Of a DNA stretch of 45,066 nucleotides, positions 1 through 7,783 are shown piece after piece; the first letter of the stretch is position 1; every line of letters begins with the position of its first letter. The DNA lies in contig CANPTH010000035.1 in NCBI GenBank assembly GCA_947576945.1, forward strand, positions 1 to 45,066. Reading direction: 5' to 3'. The stretch is from an uncultured Lachnospiraceae bacterium. GTDB taxonomy: Bacteria; Bacillota; Clostridia; Lachnospirales; Lachnospiraceae. Made by a program: the position numbers and the translations under genes. The notes beneath the pieces are model-generated. The model was not told the origin of the DNA and did no database searches. It saw nothing but the letters and a program-made list of their open reading frames with translations.

Positions 1-86
1 GCATAACTACTGGGTTTGTAGCCACTTTTTGATTTCACAAGTGTCAAACTCGGGAATATAGCATATGGGTGAATATTTGTAAACAG

Positions 87-116
87 GTATAAATTTTTCG
101 CGGATCCGGCATACTA
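87..116 (+). promoter_or_regulatory. Sigma-G type promoter of the spoVA operon
   Basis: GTATA (87-91) and CATACTA (110-116) are separated by 18 bases. This fits the forespore sigma-G pattern known from Bacillus subtilis (GHATR, N18, CATNHTA). It lies about 115 bases before spoVAA, and spoVA operons are known sigma-G targets. Nothing else is recognisable in bases 1-230. Confidence 0.65.
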
Positions 117-230
117 TAGCAAATGATCGGGTAAGGAACTTGTCTCAAAACTTTTAATCGATAGGGTGGTGTTGAGGCGGGTGAGAGAAGTATGTGATCT
201 GCTTTGCAAATATGAGATGGGGGTGCAGGT

Positions 231-866
231 ATGTCAGGCACAAATGCGACAATCTATATTAACGCGGAACAAAATGTAGAACTGCAGTCGGAAGATGTGT
301 ATGTGAAAGATATCGGCAGTCTGACCTGCAGTGATGAACATATATTGGCCAGGGTTAAGTCCATTAAACTGCATCACTTTAAAAAGGATGAGCCGAAACG
401 TCAGGTGATCAGTCTGCTTAAGGTGATTGAAGAGATAGATAAAGTCTACCCTAATGTCAGTGTTCAGAGCGTAGGTGAGGCAGAAACGCTGATAGAATAT
501 GTCAATGTAGATAAACATAAAGGATTTGCGCAGTGGATCAAGCTGGTTTTTGTGGCGATGGTAAGTTTCTTCGGCACAGCCTTCACGATTATGGCTTTTC
601 ACAATGATATCGGTATCAATGATGTCTTTTCCAAGGTATATGAGATGGTGATGGGACAGCCGGGAAACGGATATGGCATTCTGGAACTTGCGTACTCTGC
701 AGGGCTGGCAATCGGTATCATCGTGTTCTTCAACCATATCGGCGGCAGGCGGATTACCAAGGATCCGACGCCCATTGAGGTGGAAATGCGCATCTATGAG
801 GAGGACGTGAATAAGGCGTTGATCGCGACTGCGGATAGGGAGGGGAAGACGATAGACGTGCAGTAA
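231..866 (+). CDS. spoVAA: Stage V sporulation protein AA (SpoVAA)
   Basis: This 211-aa protein is close in length to B. subtilis SpoVAA (about 206 aa). The N-terminal half, about residues 1-95, is a soluble region that begins with IYINAEQNVEL. Two hydrophobic segments follow, at about 100-125 and 150-172. SpoVA proteins act in the forespore inner membrane, moving Ca-dipicolinate in during sporulation and out during germination. It is the first gene of spoVAA-AB-AC behind a sigma-G type promoter. A moderate G-rich ribosome site (GGGGGTG) precedes the ATG. The identity rests on the sequence pattern and on the SpoVAB and SpoVAC neighbours. Confidence 0.9.
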   Translation: MSGTNATIYINAEQNVELQSEDVYVKDIGSLTCSDEHILARVKSIKLHHFKKDEPKRQVISLLKVIEEIDKVYPNVSVQSVGEAETLIEYVNVDKHKGFAQWIKLVFVAMVSFFGTAFTIMAFHNDIGINDVFSKVYEMVMGQPGNGYGILELAYSAGLAIGIIVFFNHIGGRRITKDPTPIEVEMRIYEEDVNKALIATADREGKTIDVQ

Positions 867-868
867 AA

Positions 869-987
869 GTTGCATAAATTCTCTGATGAGCAGTTTAGTT
901 CAACAAACTGAACAAGTTCAGTTAGAGTTTGTGACGCTTCGGAATGGAGTAGGATACAGAATGTATGTGTCCAAAAAGACATGGAGG
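869..987 (+). repeat. Two stacked SD-terminated hairpin units before spoVAB
   Basis: Unit one starts with an imperfect hairpin (GTTG 869-872 with CAAC 901-904) around CTC-TGAT-GAG. A perfect 8-bp hairpin AACTGAAC/GTTCAGTT (906-913/916-923) follows, and the unit ends CTTCGGAATGGAG (937-949). Unit two is short: TGTC and GACA around A-rich bases (968-981), then TGGAGG (982-987) as the SD of spoVAB. The same modules recur at 2.69, 19.69 and 21.9 kb. An ATG at 961 opens a 22-codon frame overlapping the spoVAB start, which could be a leader ORF. Confidence 0.7.
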
Positions 988-992
988 TGTAA

Positions 993-1487
993 ATGGGAAA
1001 GCAGATTTTGCTGGGGATCATCGGGGTAAGCAGCGGTCTGATCGTATCGGCGGGCGTATTTACGGTGTTGATATCCGTGGGATTGATTCCCCGTTTTGCG
1101 GGGAAAATGCATGTGGCGCGGAAGATTTTTGTGTTGGAAGAGATGGTGGTGTTCGGGACACTGTTCGGCGGTTTTTTCAGTGTGTTCAGTGACTGGGGAA
1201 TGGTCGGCGCGTTTGTGCGGGAACATGTGGTATTTGGCAGCAGGGCGACGGAGGGCTTATGGAACCTGATCGGGACGGGCTTTCTATTATTGTTTGGGTT
1301 GTTCGCCGGTATCTTTGTGGGATGCCTCGCGTTGGCCATCGCGGAGATGTTAAATACGATACCGATTTTTGCGAGGCGGATAGGATTCCGGCATGGACTG
1401 GGGATCGCGATCCTGGCAGTGGCTTTGGGAAAGTTAGCCGGGAGCCTGGTTTATTTTACACAGCAGGTATATCTGTATGGGGGATAA
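993..1487 (+). CDS. spoVAB: Stage V sporulation protein AB (SpoVAB)
   Basis: This 164-aa protein is hydrophobic throughout, with about four membrane segments (roughly residues 5-27, 45-65, 90-118 and 130-152). It matches SpoVAB in size (about 140 aa in B. subtilis), topology and position after spoVAA. It is expected in the forespore inner membrane as part of the SpoVA dipicolinate system. The ATG at 993 follows GGAGG at 983-987, supplied by the hairpin repeat that fills the gap after spoVAA. No internal defect is visible. The call depends partly on gene order because SpoVAB is poorly conserved. Confidence 0.85.
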   Translation: MGKQILLGIIGVSSGLIVSAGVFTVLISVGLIPRFAGKMHVARKIFVLEEMVVFGTLFGGFFSVFSDWGMVGAFVREHVVFGSRATEGLWNLIGTGFLLLFGLFAGIFVGCLALAIAEMLNTIPIFARRIGFRHGLGIAILAVALGKLAGSLVYFTQQVYLYGG

Positions 1488-1495
1488 GAGAACGT

Positions 1496-1530
1496 GAACT
1501 CGAGAGCTTGGGATGCTCCGGAATGGAGGT
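1496..1530 (+). repeat. Short SD-terminated hairpin unit
   Basis: GAGC and GCTC around a short loop (about 1503-1518) are followed by CGGAATGGAGGT (1519-1530). The ending is the same as in the longer units elsewhere. It may be a minimal or eroded copy, and it sits 4 bases before the ATG at 1535. Confidence 0.45.
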
Positions 1531-1534
1531 AAAT

Positions 1535-1618
1535 ATGATCGCTCCAGGTTATGGCTTGTATGCAGCGTTGATGGCGGCATGGATAACAAGGTTTGAAAAG
1601 GGAAAAGATAAATTATAG
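1535..1618 (+). CDS. Candidate 27-aa hydrophobic peptide between spoVAB and spoVAC
   Basis: The ATG at 1535 follows a near-ideal SD (GGAATGGAGG, 1520-1529) and opens 27 codons ending in TAG. The peptide begins MIAPGYGLYAALMAAW, so it is hydrophobic, and ends in a basic tail (RFEKGKDKL). This would suit a single membrane helix. I do not recognise it. It could be a real small membrane protein of the operon, a leader peptide coupled to spoVAC, or a chance frame behind a repeat-borne SD. Confidence 0.4.
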   Translation: MIAPGYGLYAALMAAWITRFEKGKDKL

Positions 1619-1654
1619 AGACAGATGCTTTTAGAAGAAAGGAATGTAGAGAGT

Positions 1655-2143
1655 ATGGCACAAAATCAGGAAAAACCCAAAACGGAACAACAGCAAAAGG
1701 AGCAGGAGTACAGACAACATGTGGATCAGGTGACGCCGAAGTATAGTCTGCCGGTGCGCATGGTCAAGGCGTTTGTGACAGGTGGTATCATCTGCCTGTT
1801 GGGGCAGTTCATTTTAAACTATGCAACGAATACGATGGGATTGGACAAGGAGACGGCGGGCGCCTGGTGTTCTATGCTGCTGGTGCTTCTCAGCGTGTTG
1901 TTGACAGGATTTAATATTTATCCGAAGCTGGTGGAGTGGGGCGGCGGCGGTGCGTTGGTGCCGATCACAGGCTTTGCCAATTCGGTGGCTTCGGCGGCGA
2001 TCGAGTACCAGAAGGAAGGGCAGGTATTCGGCATCGGGTGTAAGATATTTACCATCGCCGGGCCGGTGATCTTGTATGGGATTTTTACAAGTTGGGCGTT
2101 GGGAGTGATCTATTGGATCGGGACATATTTTGGGATGTTTTAA
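1655..2143 (+). CDS. spoVAC: Stage V sporulation protein AC (SpoVAC)
   Basis: This 162-aa membrane protein has the SpoVAC/SpoVAEb family pattern. A charged N-terminus leads to KYSLPVRMVKAFVTGGIIC, then LLTGFNIYPKL, and the conserved GGALVPITGFANSVASAAIE segment in mid-protein. SpoVAC is known as a mechanosensitive-type channel for dipicolinate release. I place the start at 1655 (MAQNQEK), because AAGGAATG lies about 10 bases upstream and the earlier in-frame ATG at 1625 has no SD. It is the last gene before a terminator, so spoVAD and spoVAE are not contiguous here. Confidence 0.92.
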   Translation: MAQNQEKPKTEQQQKEQEYRQHVDQVTPKYSLPVRMVKAFVTGGIICLLGQFILNYATNTMGLDKETAGAWCSMLLVLLSVLLTGFNIYPKLVEWGGGGALVPITGFANSVASAAIEYQKEGQVFGIGCKIFTIAGPVILYGIFTSWALGVIYWIGTYFGMF

Positions 2144-2170
2144 GGGAAAGATATAGGAACAGGTTTTATG

Positions 2171-2211
2171 GCAGGATGACGAGTTTCAGAGATTCGTTAG
2201 CCTGCTTTTTT
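2171..2211 (+). terminator. Rho-independent terminator after spoVAC
   Basis: GCAGGATGACGA (2171-2182) pairs with TCGTTAGCCTGC (2194-2205) with one mismatch and one G-T pair, followed at once by six T. It closes the spoVA transcript about 30 bases after the spoVAC stop. Confidence 0.8.
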
Positions 2212-2265
2212 GATGCGGAGAAAGAGAGTTAATATGTATGTTTATTGTCTGTATGATGGAGTTAA

Positions 2266-2372
2266 AAGAAGCGTCACAAATTCTATTGATCGCAGAGCAA
2301 AATCGGAGTATTCCTTCGGAAAACTCCTAAATTCTGCTCGCGTCCTCAGCGTAAAACGCTTCGGAATGGAGG
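2266..2372 (+). repeat. SD-terminated hairpin unit (family A, copy 2)
   Basis: The unit contains half of module 2 (CACAAATTC, 2275-2283). Module 3 is a long imperfect hairpin from GAGCAAAATCGGAGT (2295-2309), through a TTCCTTCGGAA tip, to CTAAATTCTGCTC, which ends at 2339. A terminal hairpin AGCGT-AAA-ACGCT (2348-2360) is followed by TCGGAATGGAGG (2361-2372). Nearly the same sequence recurs at 2.76-2.86 and 19.76-19.84 kb. It places an SD 6 bases before an ATG at 2379. Confidence 0.75.
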
Positions 2373-2378
2373 TAAAAT

Positions 2379-2441
2379 ATGACAGATGATATGGAAAATA
2401 TTGGTGATGGTTATAGGAATTTACTCAAAAATCTGATATAA
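2379..2441 (+). CDS. 20-codon frame after an SD repeat, probably a remnant
   Basis: An ATG with ideal SD spacing opens MTDDMENIGDGYRNLLKNLI and stops at 2441. It is probably the stub of a lost gene, or a chance frame. A TATAAT hexamer lies at 2438-2443 without a convincing -35. Confidence 0.25.
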   Translation: MTDDMENIGDGYRNLLKNLI

Positions 2442-2488
2442 TATGAGCAATATTCAATTTACTTATGAAAACTAAATGCAAAATATTA

Positions 2489-2676
2489 GTGTGAGAAGTA
2501 CTTCTAATCACTCGCAGCAAAGGCTGCATCGCAAAGTCAGCAAAGCTGACTTAGAAGTACTAGAAGTTGCCTTGCAACTTCATCTCACACATGAGCATGC
2601 CCAGAAAACGGGCATTCTCCCAGACAAGCTTGTTTGTCTTCAGATTTTGTGTCGCTGCGAAACAGCGACATGGAGG
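2489..2676 (+). repeat. Multi-branched hairpin element ending in an SD (family C)
   Basis: The outer stem GTGTGAGA/TCTCACAC (2489-2496/2583-2590) encloses AGTACTTCTAA/TTAGAAGTACT (2497-2507/2551-2561). That stem holds two hairpins, GCAGC/GCTGC (2514-2527) and GTCAGC/GCTGAC (2536-2550). A further hairpin GAAGTTGC/GCAACTTC (2563-2581) lies beside it. Three more hairpins follow: ATGCCC/GGGCAT (2597-2615), AGACAA/TTGTCT (2622-2639) and TGTCGCTG/CAGCGACA (2650-2670). TGGAGG (2671-2676) comes directly after. The open frame through it (2476-2685) looks incidental. It could be a structured leader RNA or a compound repeat. Confidence 0.7.
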
Positions 2677-2690
2677 TTAGGGTAAAGTTA

Positions 2691-2864
2691 TATTGAATAA
2701 ATTCTCTGATGAGCAATTTACTTCAATAAACTGAACAAGTTCAGTTAGAATTTGTGCCGAAGCGTCATAAATTCTATTGATTGTAGAGCAGAATCGGAGT
2801 ATTCCTTCTGAAAACTCCTAAACTTTACTCGCGTCTTCAGCGTAAAACGCTTCGGAATAGAGGG
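2691..2864 (+). repeat. SD-terminated hairpin unit (family A, copy 3)
   Basis: Module 1 is TATTGAATAAATT (2691-2703), CTC-TGAT-GAG, then AATTTACTTCAATA (2715-2728). Next is the hairpin AACTGAAC/GTTCAGTT (2729-2746). Module 2 is GAATTTGTG/CATAAATTC (2748-2756/2766-2774). A degraded module 3 (2785-2830) and the terminal hairpin AGCGT-AAA-ACGCT (2838-2850) follow, then GGAATAGAGG as the SD for the gene at 2869. It directly abuts the multi-branched element, so two SD-terminated units are stacked. Confidence 0.75.
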
Positions 2865-2868
2865 AAAT

Positions 2869-4381
2869 ATGGAAGAATTGTTTGAATTGACAAAATTTGA
2901 TTCTTACAAAGAAGATAATCGCAGGGAAGTTAAAAAAGCAGAAGGCGGACTACCAATGGGATACTTACTCTGCTTTTGCCAATTGTTATGGTGGTGTTAT
3001 TATTCTTGGGGCAAAAGAGGATAAAGACGGACATTGGCATACAACTGGGTTGAAAAATGCGGCAAAATTGAAGAAGGATTTCTGGGATACTCTTAATAAC
3101 CGTAAAAAAGTGAGTATAAATCTTTTGAAAGATGGTGACGTGGAAACCTTTTCAGTGGCCGGAACAGATGACGTAATTATGGTAATCTGGGTGCCGAGTG
3201 CAAAGCGAGAGCAAAAACCAGTATATATCAATGATGATCTGTTTGGAGGAACTTTTCGCAGAAATTGGGAGGGAGACTATCACTGTACCAGATTACAGGT
3301 CAAGACAATGCTGAGAGATCAAGCAGAAGAAACAATGGATATGGAAGTGCTTGATGAGGCTGAAATTAAAGATTTGAATCAGGATTCCATTCGGGGTTAC
3401 CGTAACAGCCATAAATCTTTTAAGCCAGGTCATCCATTTGAGAGATTAAGTGATAATGAGTATCTCAGAGTGATTGGAGCAGCAGGATTTTCCAAAGAGG
3501 ACAAAAGGATTCATCCCACTGCCGCCGGAATGCTTATGTTTGGAAATGAGTATGATATTGTGAGATATTTTCCAGATTATTTTTTAGATTACAGGGAAAA
3601 TCAGGATATGGTGATCAGATGGACGGACAGGCTTCAATCATCGTCCGGCGAATGGTCGGGAAATTTATTTGATTTTTATTTTCGCGTATATAATAAGATG
3701 ATTAAGGACATCAAGGTTCCGTTTAAGATGCAGGGAGGTTTTCGGATTGACGACACTCCGGTTCACAGGGCATTGAGGGAAGCACTGGCGAATTGCATTA
3801 TCAATACAGATTTTTATGGAAAGTATGGTGTCCTCATAATCAAAGAAGATGATAAAGTCGTATTGGAGAATCCTGGTTATATCAGACTCGGAAAGGAACA
3901 GATGTGCAGGGGTGGTAAATCCGATCCGAGAAATAAGAGTCTGATGAAGATGTTTAATCTGATAGATATAGGTGAACATGCAGGCAGCGGAGTGCCGAAT
4001 ATTTTTAATGTATGGGAAGATGAGGGCTGGGAAGAGCCTATCATAAAAGAAAGTTTTGACCCGGACAGAACGTCATTGACATTAAAATTCATTAAAAAAC
4101 AAGCGATAAAAACAAGCGATAAAAAACAAGCGATAAAAACAAGCGATAAAAAACAAGCGATAAAAACAGGCGATAAAAAGCAAGCGATAAAAACAGGTAA
4201 AAATATGAAAGAAATCAGGTTATATCTGCAAAAACGTGAAACTGCAAAAACAAGCGATATTGCAGAATTGCTTGGCTTGAGCATGGCAAGAACGAGGGTA
4301 ATACTTTCTGAAATGGATGATGTTGAGACATTGGGAACAAATAGGACAAGAAGATATCGACTGCGAGCGAAAGGCGAATAA
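2869..4381 (+). pseudogene. Frameshifted AlbA_2 (Schlafen-type) ATP-binding protein gene
   Basis: The real start is the ATG at 2869 behind GGAATAGAGG, giving MEELFELTKFDSY up to EGGLP at about 2955. The continuation WDTYSAFANCYGGVIILG lies in another frame, which stays open to 4381. Members of this family read GGLP-x-x-x-W(E/D)TYSAFAN, so an 8-base loss near 2956 explains the break. The remainder covers the end of the AlbA_2 domain, a HATPase_c_4-like region (HRALREALANCIIN; GSGVPNIF) and a C-terminal winged helix (SDIAELLGLSMARTRVILSE). A KKQAIKTSD repeat array lies between the last two. A shortened product from the ATG at 2897 is possible but would lack the proper N-terminus. Confidence 0.8.
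4094..4197 (+). repeat. In-frame 27-bp tandem repeat (KKQAIKTSD)
   Basis: The core AACAAGCGATAAAA recurs about eight times with alternating 13- and 14-base spacing, giving a 27-base period that encodes KKQAIKTSD. Later copies drift to KTGD and KTGK. It links the HATPase-like region to the winged helix of the AlbA_2 protein. Confidence 0.9.
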
Positions 4382-4461
4382 GTGTTACGATTCCAAAGAG
4401 GGGTCGGATATAAAAGAAAAAGGCTGGATATATAAGGAAGAACGGATACAAAAGAAAAGGA

Positions 4462-5076
4462 ATGGAGATAAAAGGGCACAGACAGGATATGGAACCGGTA
4501 AACAGAAATGCCACACCAAATGCGCGTAAGTTGTTACAGTATCTGTCCTCCGTAGGCGGCAAGGGAATCCTTACGGGACAGCATACACAGACAGTGGCTA
4601 TGGAAGAAGTTCATGAATCAGAGGGTGATTGGTTCTGGTGGGGCAGAAAAGGGCCTGCAGTAGCGGCGAAATTGTTCCGAATGCAATATGCCTATTTTGT
4701 CGAGCGATATCATCTGGATAACCTGTTGTGGGTCTGGAATTGCCCGCTGCGGGAAGGGTATCCGGGAGACGATGTGGTGGATATCCTGTCTTGTGACGTG
4801 TATGCGGAGAAGGGAGCGAAGACGGACTATCGCAGGGAGTATGAACGGCTGCAGGCTGCTACGACGGCTGAGAAACCGCTGGCGCTGGCGGAGATCGGTA
4901 TTCTGCCGGATATGGAGCAGCTGGCAAAGAGCCGTGTGCCATGGTGCTATTATATGGTCTGGAGTAAGGGATTCGTGCTTACGGAGAAATTCAACAGCCA
5001 TGAGACGCTGCAGAGAGTCTATGAGAACAAGTATGCAATTACATATCCTGCCGGGTGTATGTTGAAAGATTATTAA
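4462..5076 (+). pseudogene. GH26 beta-mannanase gene with a large internal in-frame deletion
   Basis: The 204-aa product keeps both ends of a glycoside hydrolase family 26 protein (mannan endo-1,4-beta-mannosidase type, usually 300-360 aa). The N-terminal part NARKLLQYLSSVGGKGILTGQHTQ runs to about residue 45. It is followed at once by HESEGDWFWWGRKGP, which holds the acid/base Glu of the family and normally lies over 100 residues later. The nucleophile region LALAEIG is present at about 140-146. Several strands of the TIM barrel are therefore missing, with the junction near 4606, and the product is unlikely to fold. The frame is intact. Start at 4462 with AAAAGG upstream; an ATG at 4489 is the alternative. 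Confidence 0.75.
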
Positions 5077-5120
5077 GAAATATTCAGAAAGATTTCAGGA
5101 TTAAAATTTCCTTTTTATTC

Positions 5121-5126
5121 TATAAT
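5121..5126 (+). promoter_or_regulatory. Possible -10 box before the lipoprotein-ABC operon
   Basis: TATAAT lies 80 bases before the ATG at 5206 in an A+T-rich stretch. No good -35 hexamer is seen at the usual distance, so this is weak. Confidence 0.3.
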
Positions 5127-5205
5127 AATACTGTTATGTGAACGAATCATGACCTGCAGGACAGGGGCAGTACAAAGACAAGACATAAGAAAGGAAAGAG
5201 AGTAA

Positions 5206-5982
5206 ATGAAAATGAGTAAGAAGATCATGTGTCTGCTTGGGAGCGGTATGTTGATGGTGACACTGGCAGGATGTGGTGCACCAGAAGAAACACAGGTACA
5301 GGACGGGCAGCAGGCGTCAGAACAACAGGAGCAGGAAAGTCAGCCGTCAGAAGAGCAGCAGGCAGATTCCCAGGGGCAGGAGAGCAAACAGCCTTCGGAG
5401 GAGGGGATGGAAGAGTCAGCAGAACCGCAGGACGAGGAGGATGACGCTCTGGCAGGTGAAAGCGCTTCGATCAGAGTCTGGGGACCGATCCTGCGCTTGG
5501 AGGACGGTAATCTGGTGATCGACAACCGATCGGATGTGTCATCCCGCGGAGAGATGGTGATCACAGTGGATCCGGAATATACCAGGATCCTGGACGGAGA
5601 AAATGGTTATCCGGTGGAAGTGTCGGAGCTTACGGAGGGAGAAGCCGTATTCGTCTATATTGGGCCTGCCGCAACGATGAGTGAACCGCCTATCGTGAAT
5701 GCCACACTGATCCTATGTAAGATTCCAGGTGATTTGAGGATTCCTGATTACGTGCAGGTGACGGCAATGGAAGAGCAGCCGGACGGCAGCTATCTGTTGT
5801 CCGGGAATAACGGAATACAGTATCTGGTACCGATGGATTGTGAGATCCTGCCATATCTGACGCGCAATATCGTGATGCTTCAGGACATTCAGACAGGAAG
5901 CAGCTGTCTGCTCTGGAGCGACGAGAAGAGAACGGCGCATAAGATCGTACTGTTCGCGGACGGAGAAGAGAGTGTAAGATAG
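5206..5982 (+). CDS. Lipoprotein of unknown function
   Basis: This 258-aa protein begins with a lipoprotein signal peptide (MKMSKKIMCLLGSGMLMVTLAGC, lipobox LAGC, Cys at about 23). A low-complexity linker rich in Q, E and S runs to about residue 80. A globular beta-rich domain of about 175 residues follows (from SIRVWGPILRLEDGNLVID). I do not recognise the domain by name. The gene ends one base before the ABC exporter ATG, so the two are probably translated together. It may be a surface-anchored accessory of the exporter, for example for substrate binding or self-protection; that is inference. SD AAGGAAAGAGAG. A second ATG at 5212 could also be the start. Confidence 0.85.
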   Translation: MKMSKKIMCLLGSGMLMVTLAGCGAPEETQVQDGQQASEQQEQESQPSEEQQADSQGQESKQPSEEGMEESAEPQDEEDDALAGESASIRVWGPILRLEDGNLVIDNRSDVSSRGEMVITVDPEYTRILDGENGYPVEVSELTEGEAVFVYIGPAATMSEPPIVNATLILCKIPGDLRIPDYVQVTAMEEQPDGSYLLSGNNGIQYLVPMDCEILPYLTRNIVMLQDIQTGSSCLLWSDEKRTAHKIVLFADGEESVR

Positions 5983-5983
5983 T

Positions 5984-7783
5984 ATGGGAAACAAGAGAAT
6001 CAATCTGTATTTATTTTGCAGGAAAATGACAGAATTACTACCGTTTCATACGGTGTTCTATGTGATATCGCAGGGATCAGGGGCACTGATCCCTGCGGCG
6101 CAGACTTTGGCAGTCGCCATGTTCATCAACAGCGTATCCACTTCAAATACGACACAGTCTCCCGGTGCAGATGTTATCCTCTCTTTATCACTGATACTGG
6201 CCTGTATCTTCTTTCAGAACAGCATACCTGTAATAACACGGGTGGTAAATGCTTCCAAGAGAAACAGGCTTACGTTACATATGAATCATATATTGCTGAA
6301 AAAGCAGATGAATCTTTCTTATCAGTATATAGAGGACAATGATACATGTAATTTGATCTATCGTGTCAGGGATAACTGCGTCGATTATTTTGACGAAGGC
6401 TATACCAATGTGATCAACAGCCTGGCGCTTTTTATCAAGCTGGCCTCACTGATGGTGATCATTTTCAGGGCAAGCGTGGTAAGCGGTCTTGTAATTCTGG
6501 TGATCGTATATCCGTTGCTTTATCTGGCGATGAAGACCGGTAAGGCAAATTATGTGCTGGAACAGGATGCAGAGACGACCAAAAGAAAATATCAGTATAT
6601 TTTTTCTGTTCTGACAGGTAAAGAGACCGCAAATGAGAGAAATCTGTTTGGGTTCAGCAAACAGATGACAGAAAGATATAACAGATTGTTTGATGCTGCC
6701 TTTGAAAAGGAAGCAACGATCATCAATAAGCGCTACGCCAATATGAAGAGTGGTTCCATTATTACATTGATCGTTTCAATCTGTATTATGGCCATCATGC
6801 TGCCCAGGTTGTTTAGAAATGAAATATCGGCAGGACTTTATATCGGACTGGCGGGAGCGGTTTTGGATCTGATCCAGAGTATGTCATGGCAATTAGCCGG
6901 CATGATGCAGAATTATGCAAAGCTGAATCAGTTTTTTGATGATTATAACCGGTACATGGAACTGGGCGAACAGGCGGGTGCTGAGGAGGAGCCGGAGCAA
7001 ATGCCCGCGGCAGATGAACCGTCGCTGGCATTCCGGGATGTCAGTTTTCGGTATCCGGGGACAGACAGGTATATCCTGAAGAACTGTTCTTTTACGCTGG
7101 CGGGCGGATGCAGCTACGCCGTAGTCGGAGAAAACGGCGCCGGGAAAACAACGATCGCGAAGCTGATCATGGGATTGTATGGTGGGTATGAAGGCGACAT
7201 CCTGATCAATGGCCGCAATGTGAAAGACTATTCTTATGGTGAACTGAAGGGATTGGTGGCCGCGGTATTCCAGGATTTTGCAAGATATGAGCTTTCTGTA
7301 AAGGAGAATATCGGCATCGGAAGGATCCCGCACTATTCCCGGGCCGGCTCAGAAGAAAAAGAGATCGAGAATATATGTGACGAATTACATATGACGGACT
7401 GGATCCGTTCCTTTCCCGACGGATTTGATACCATGCTGGGGAAATTGGAAGAAGGGGGCGTGGATCTGTCCGGCGGCCAATGGCAGAAGATTGCGATCGC
7501 CAGATTGTTATACAGCAAGGCGCCCATTAATATTCTGGATGAGCCGACTGCGGCTATGGACGCCGTAGCAGAGTCAAAGATCTACGAGCTTTTCCAACAA
7601 CTGAATATGGGCAAGTTCAACATCCTCATCACACACCGGATGGGCGCCGCGCGCATAGCGGACGAAATTCTGGTGCTTCAAAACGGAGCCGTGGCAGAAC
7701 AGGGAAAGCATGACCGGCTTATGAGCATAGAAAATGGTGTTTACAGGAAGATGTACGAGAGTCAGAGGCAGTGGTATGAATAA
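5984..7783 (+). CDS. ABC exporter half-transporter (membrane domain plus ATPase), subunit 1
   Basis: This 599-aa protein has an N-terminal six-helix membrane domain (about residues 15-320) and a C-terminal ATPase. Visible motifs are Walker A GENGAGKT (about 379-386), Q-loop FQDF, signature LSGGQWQKIAIAR (about 495) and Walker B NILDEPTAAMD (about 515-525). An H-loop lies in LITHRMG. The start is one base after the lipoprotein stop, with GGAGAAGAG upstream. The next gene overlaps by 8 bases and encodes a second half-transporter, so the pair probably forms a heterodimeric exporter of the LmrCD/BmrCD kind. The substrate cannot be read from the sequence; peptides or drugs are typical for the family. 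Confidence 0.9.
   Translation: MGNKRINLYLFCRKMTELLPFHTVFYVISQGSGALIPAAQTLAVAMFINSVSTSNTTQSPGADVILSLSLILACIFFQNSIPVITRVVNASKRNRLTLHMNHILLKKQMNLSYQYIEDNDTCNLIYRVRDNCVDYFDEGYTNVINSLALFIKLASLMVIIFRASVVSGLVILVIVYPLLYLAMKTGKANYVLEQDAETTKRKYQYIFSVLTGKETANERNLFGFSKQMTERYNRLFDAAFEKEATIINKRYANMKSGSIITLIVSICIMAIMLPRLFRNEISAGLYIGLAGAVLDLIQSMSWQLAGMMQNYAKLNQFFDDYNRYMELGEQAGAEEEPEQMPAADEPSLAFRDVSFRYPGTDRYILKNCSFTLAGGCSYAVVGENGAGKTTIAKLIMGLYGGYEGDILINGRNVKDYSYGELKGLVAAVFQDFARYELSVKENIGIGRIPHYSRAGSEEKEIENICDELHMTDWIRSFPDGFDTMLGKLEEGGVDLSGGQWQKIAIARLLYSKAPINILDEPTAAMDAVAESKIYELFQQLNMGKFNILITHRMGAARIADEILVLQNGAVAEQGKHDRLMSIENGVYRKMYESQRQWYE

Noticed and set aside
961..1029. 22-codon leader ORF overlapping the spoVAB start
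   Set aside because: It lies within repeat DNA. A weak SD (GGAATGGAG) precedes it, but nothing shows it is used; noted only as a possibility.
2476..2685. 69-codon open frame through the multi-hairpin element
   Set aside because: It has no SD, its product has no family-like features, and the bases are explained by eight perfect stems. An RNA or repeat reading fits better.
4094..4197. CRISPR array
   Set aside because: The units are contiguous, in frame within a protein and have no spacers. No CRISPR array or cas gene is seen in the window.
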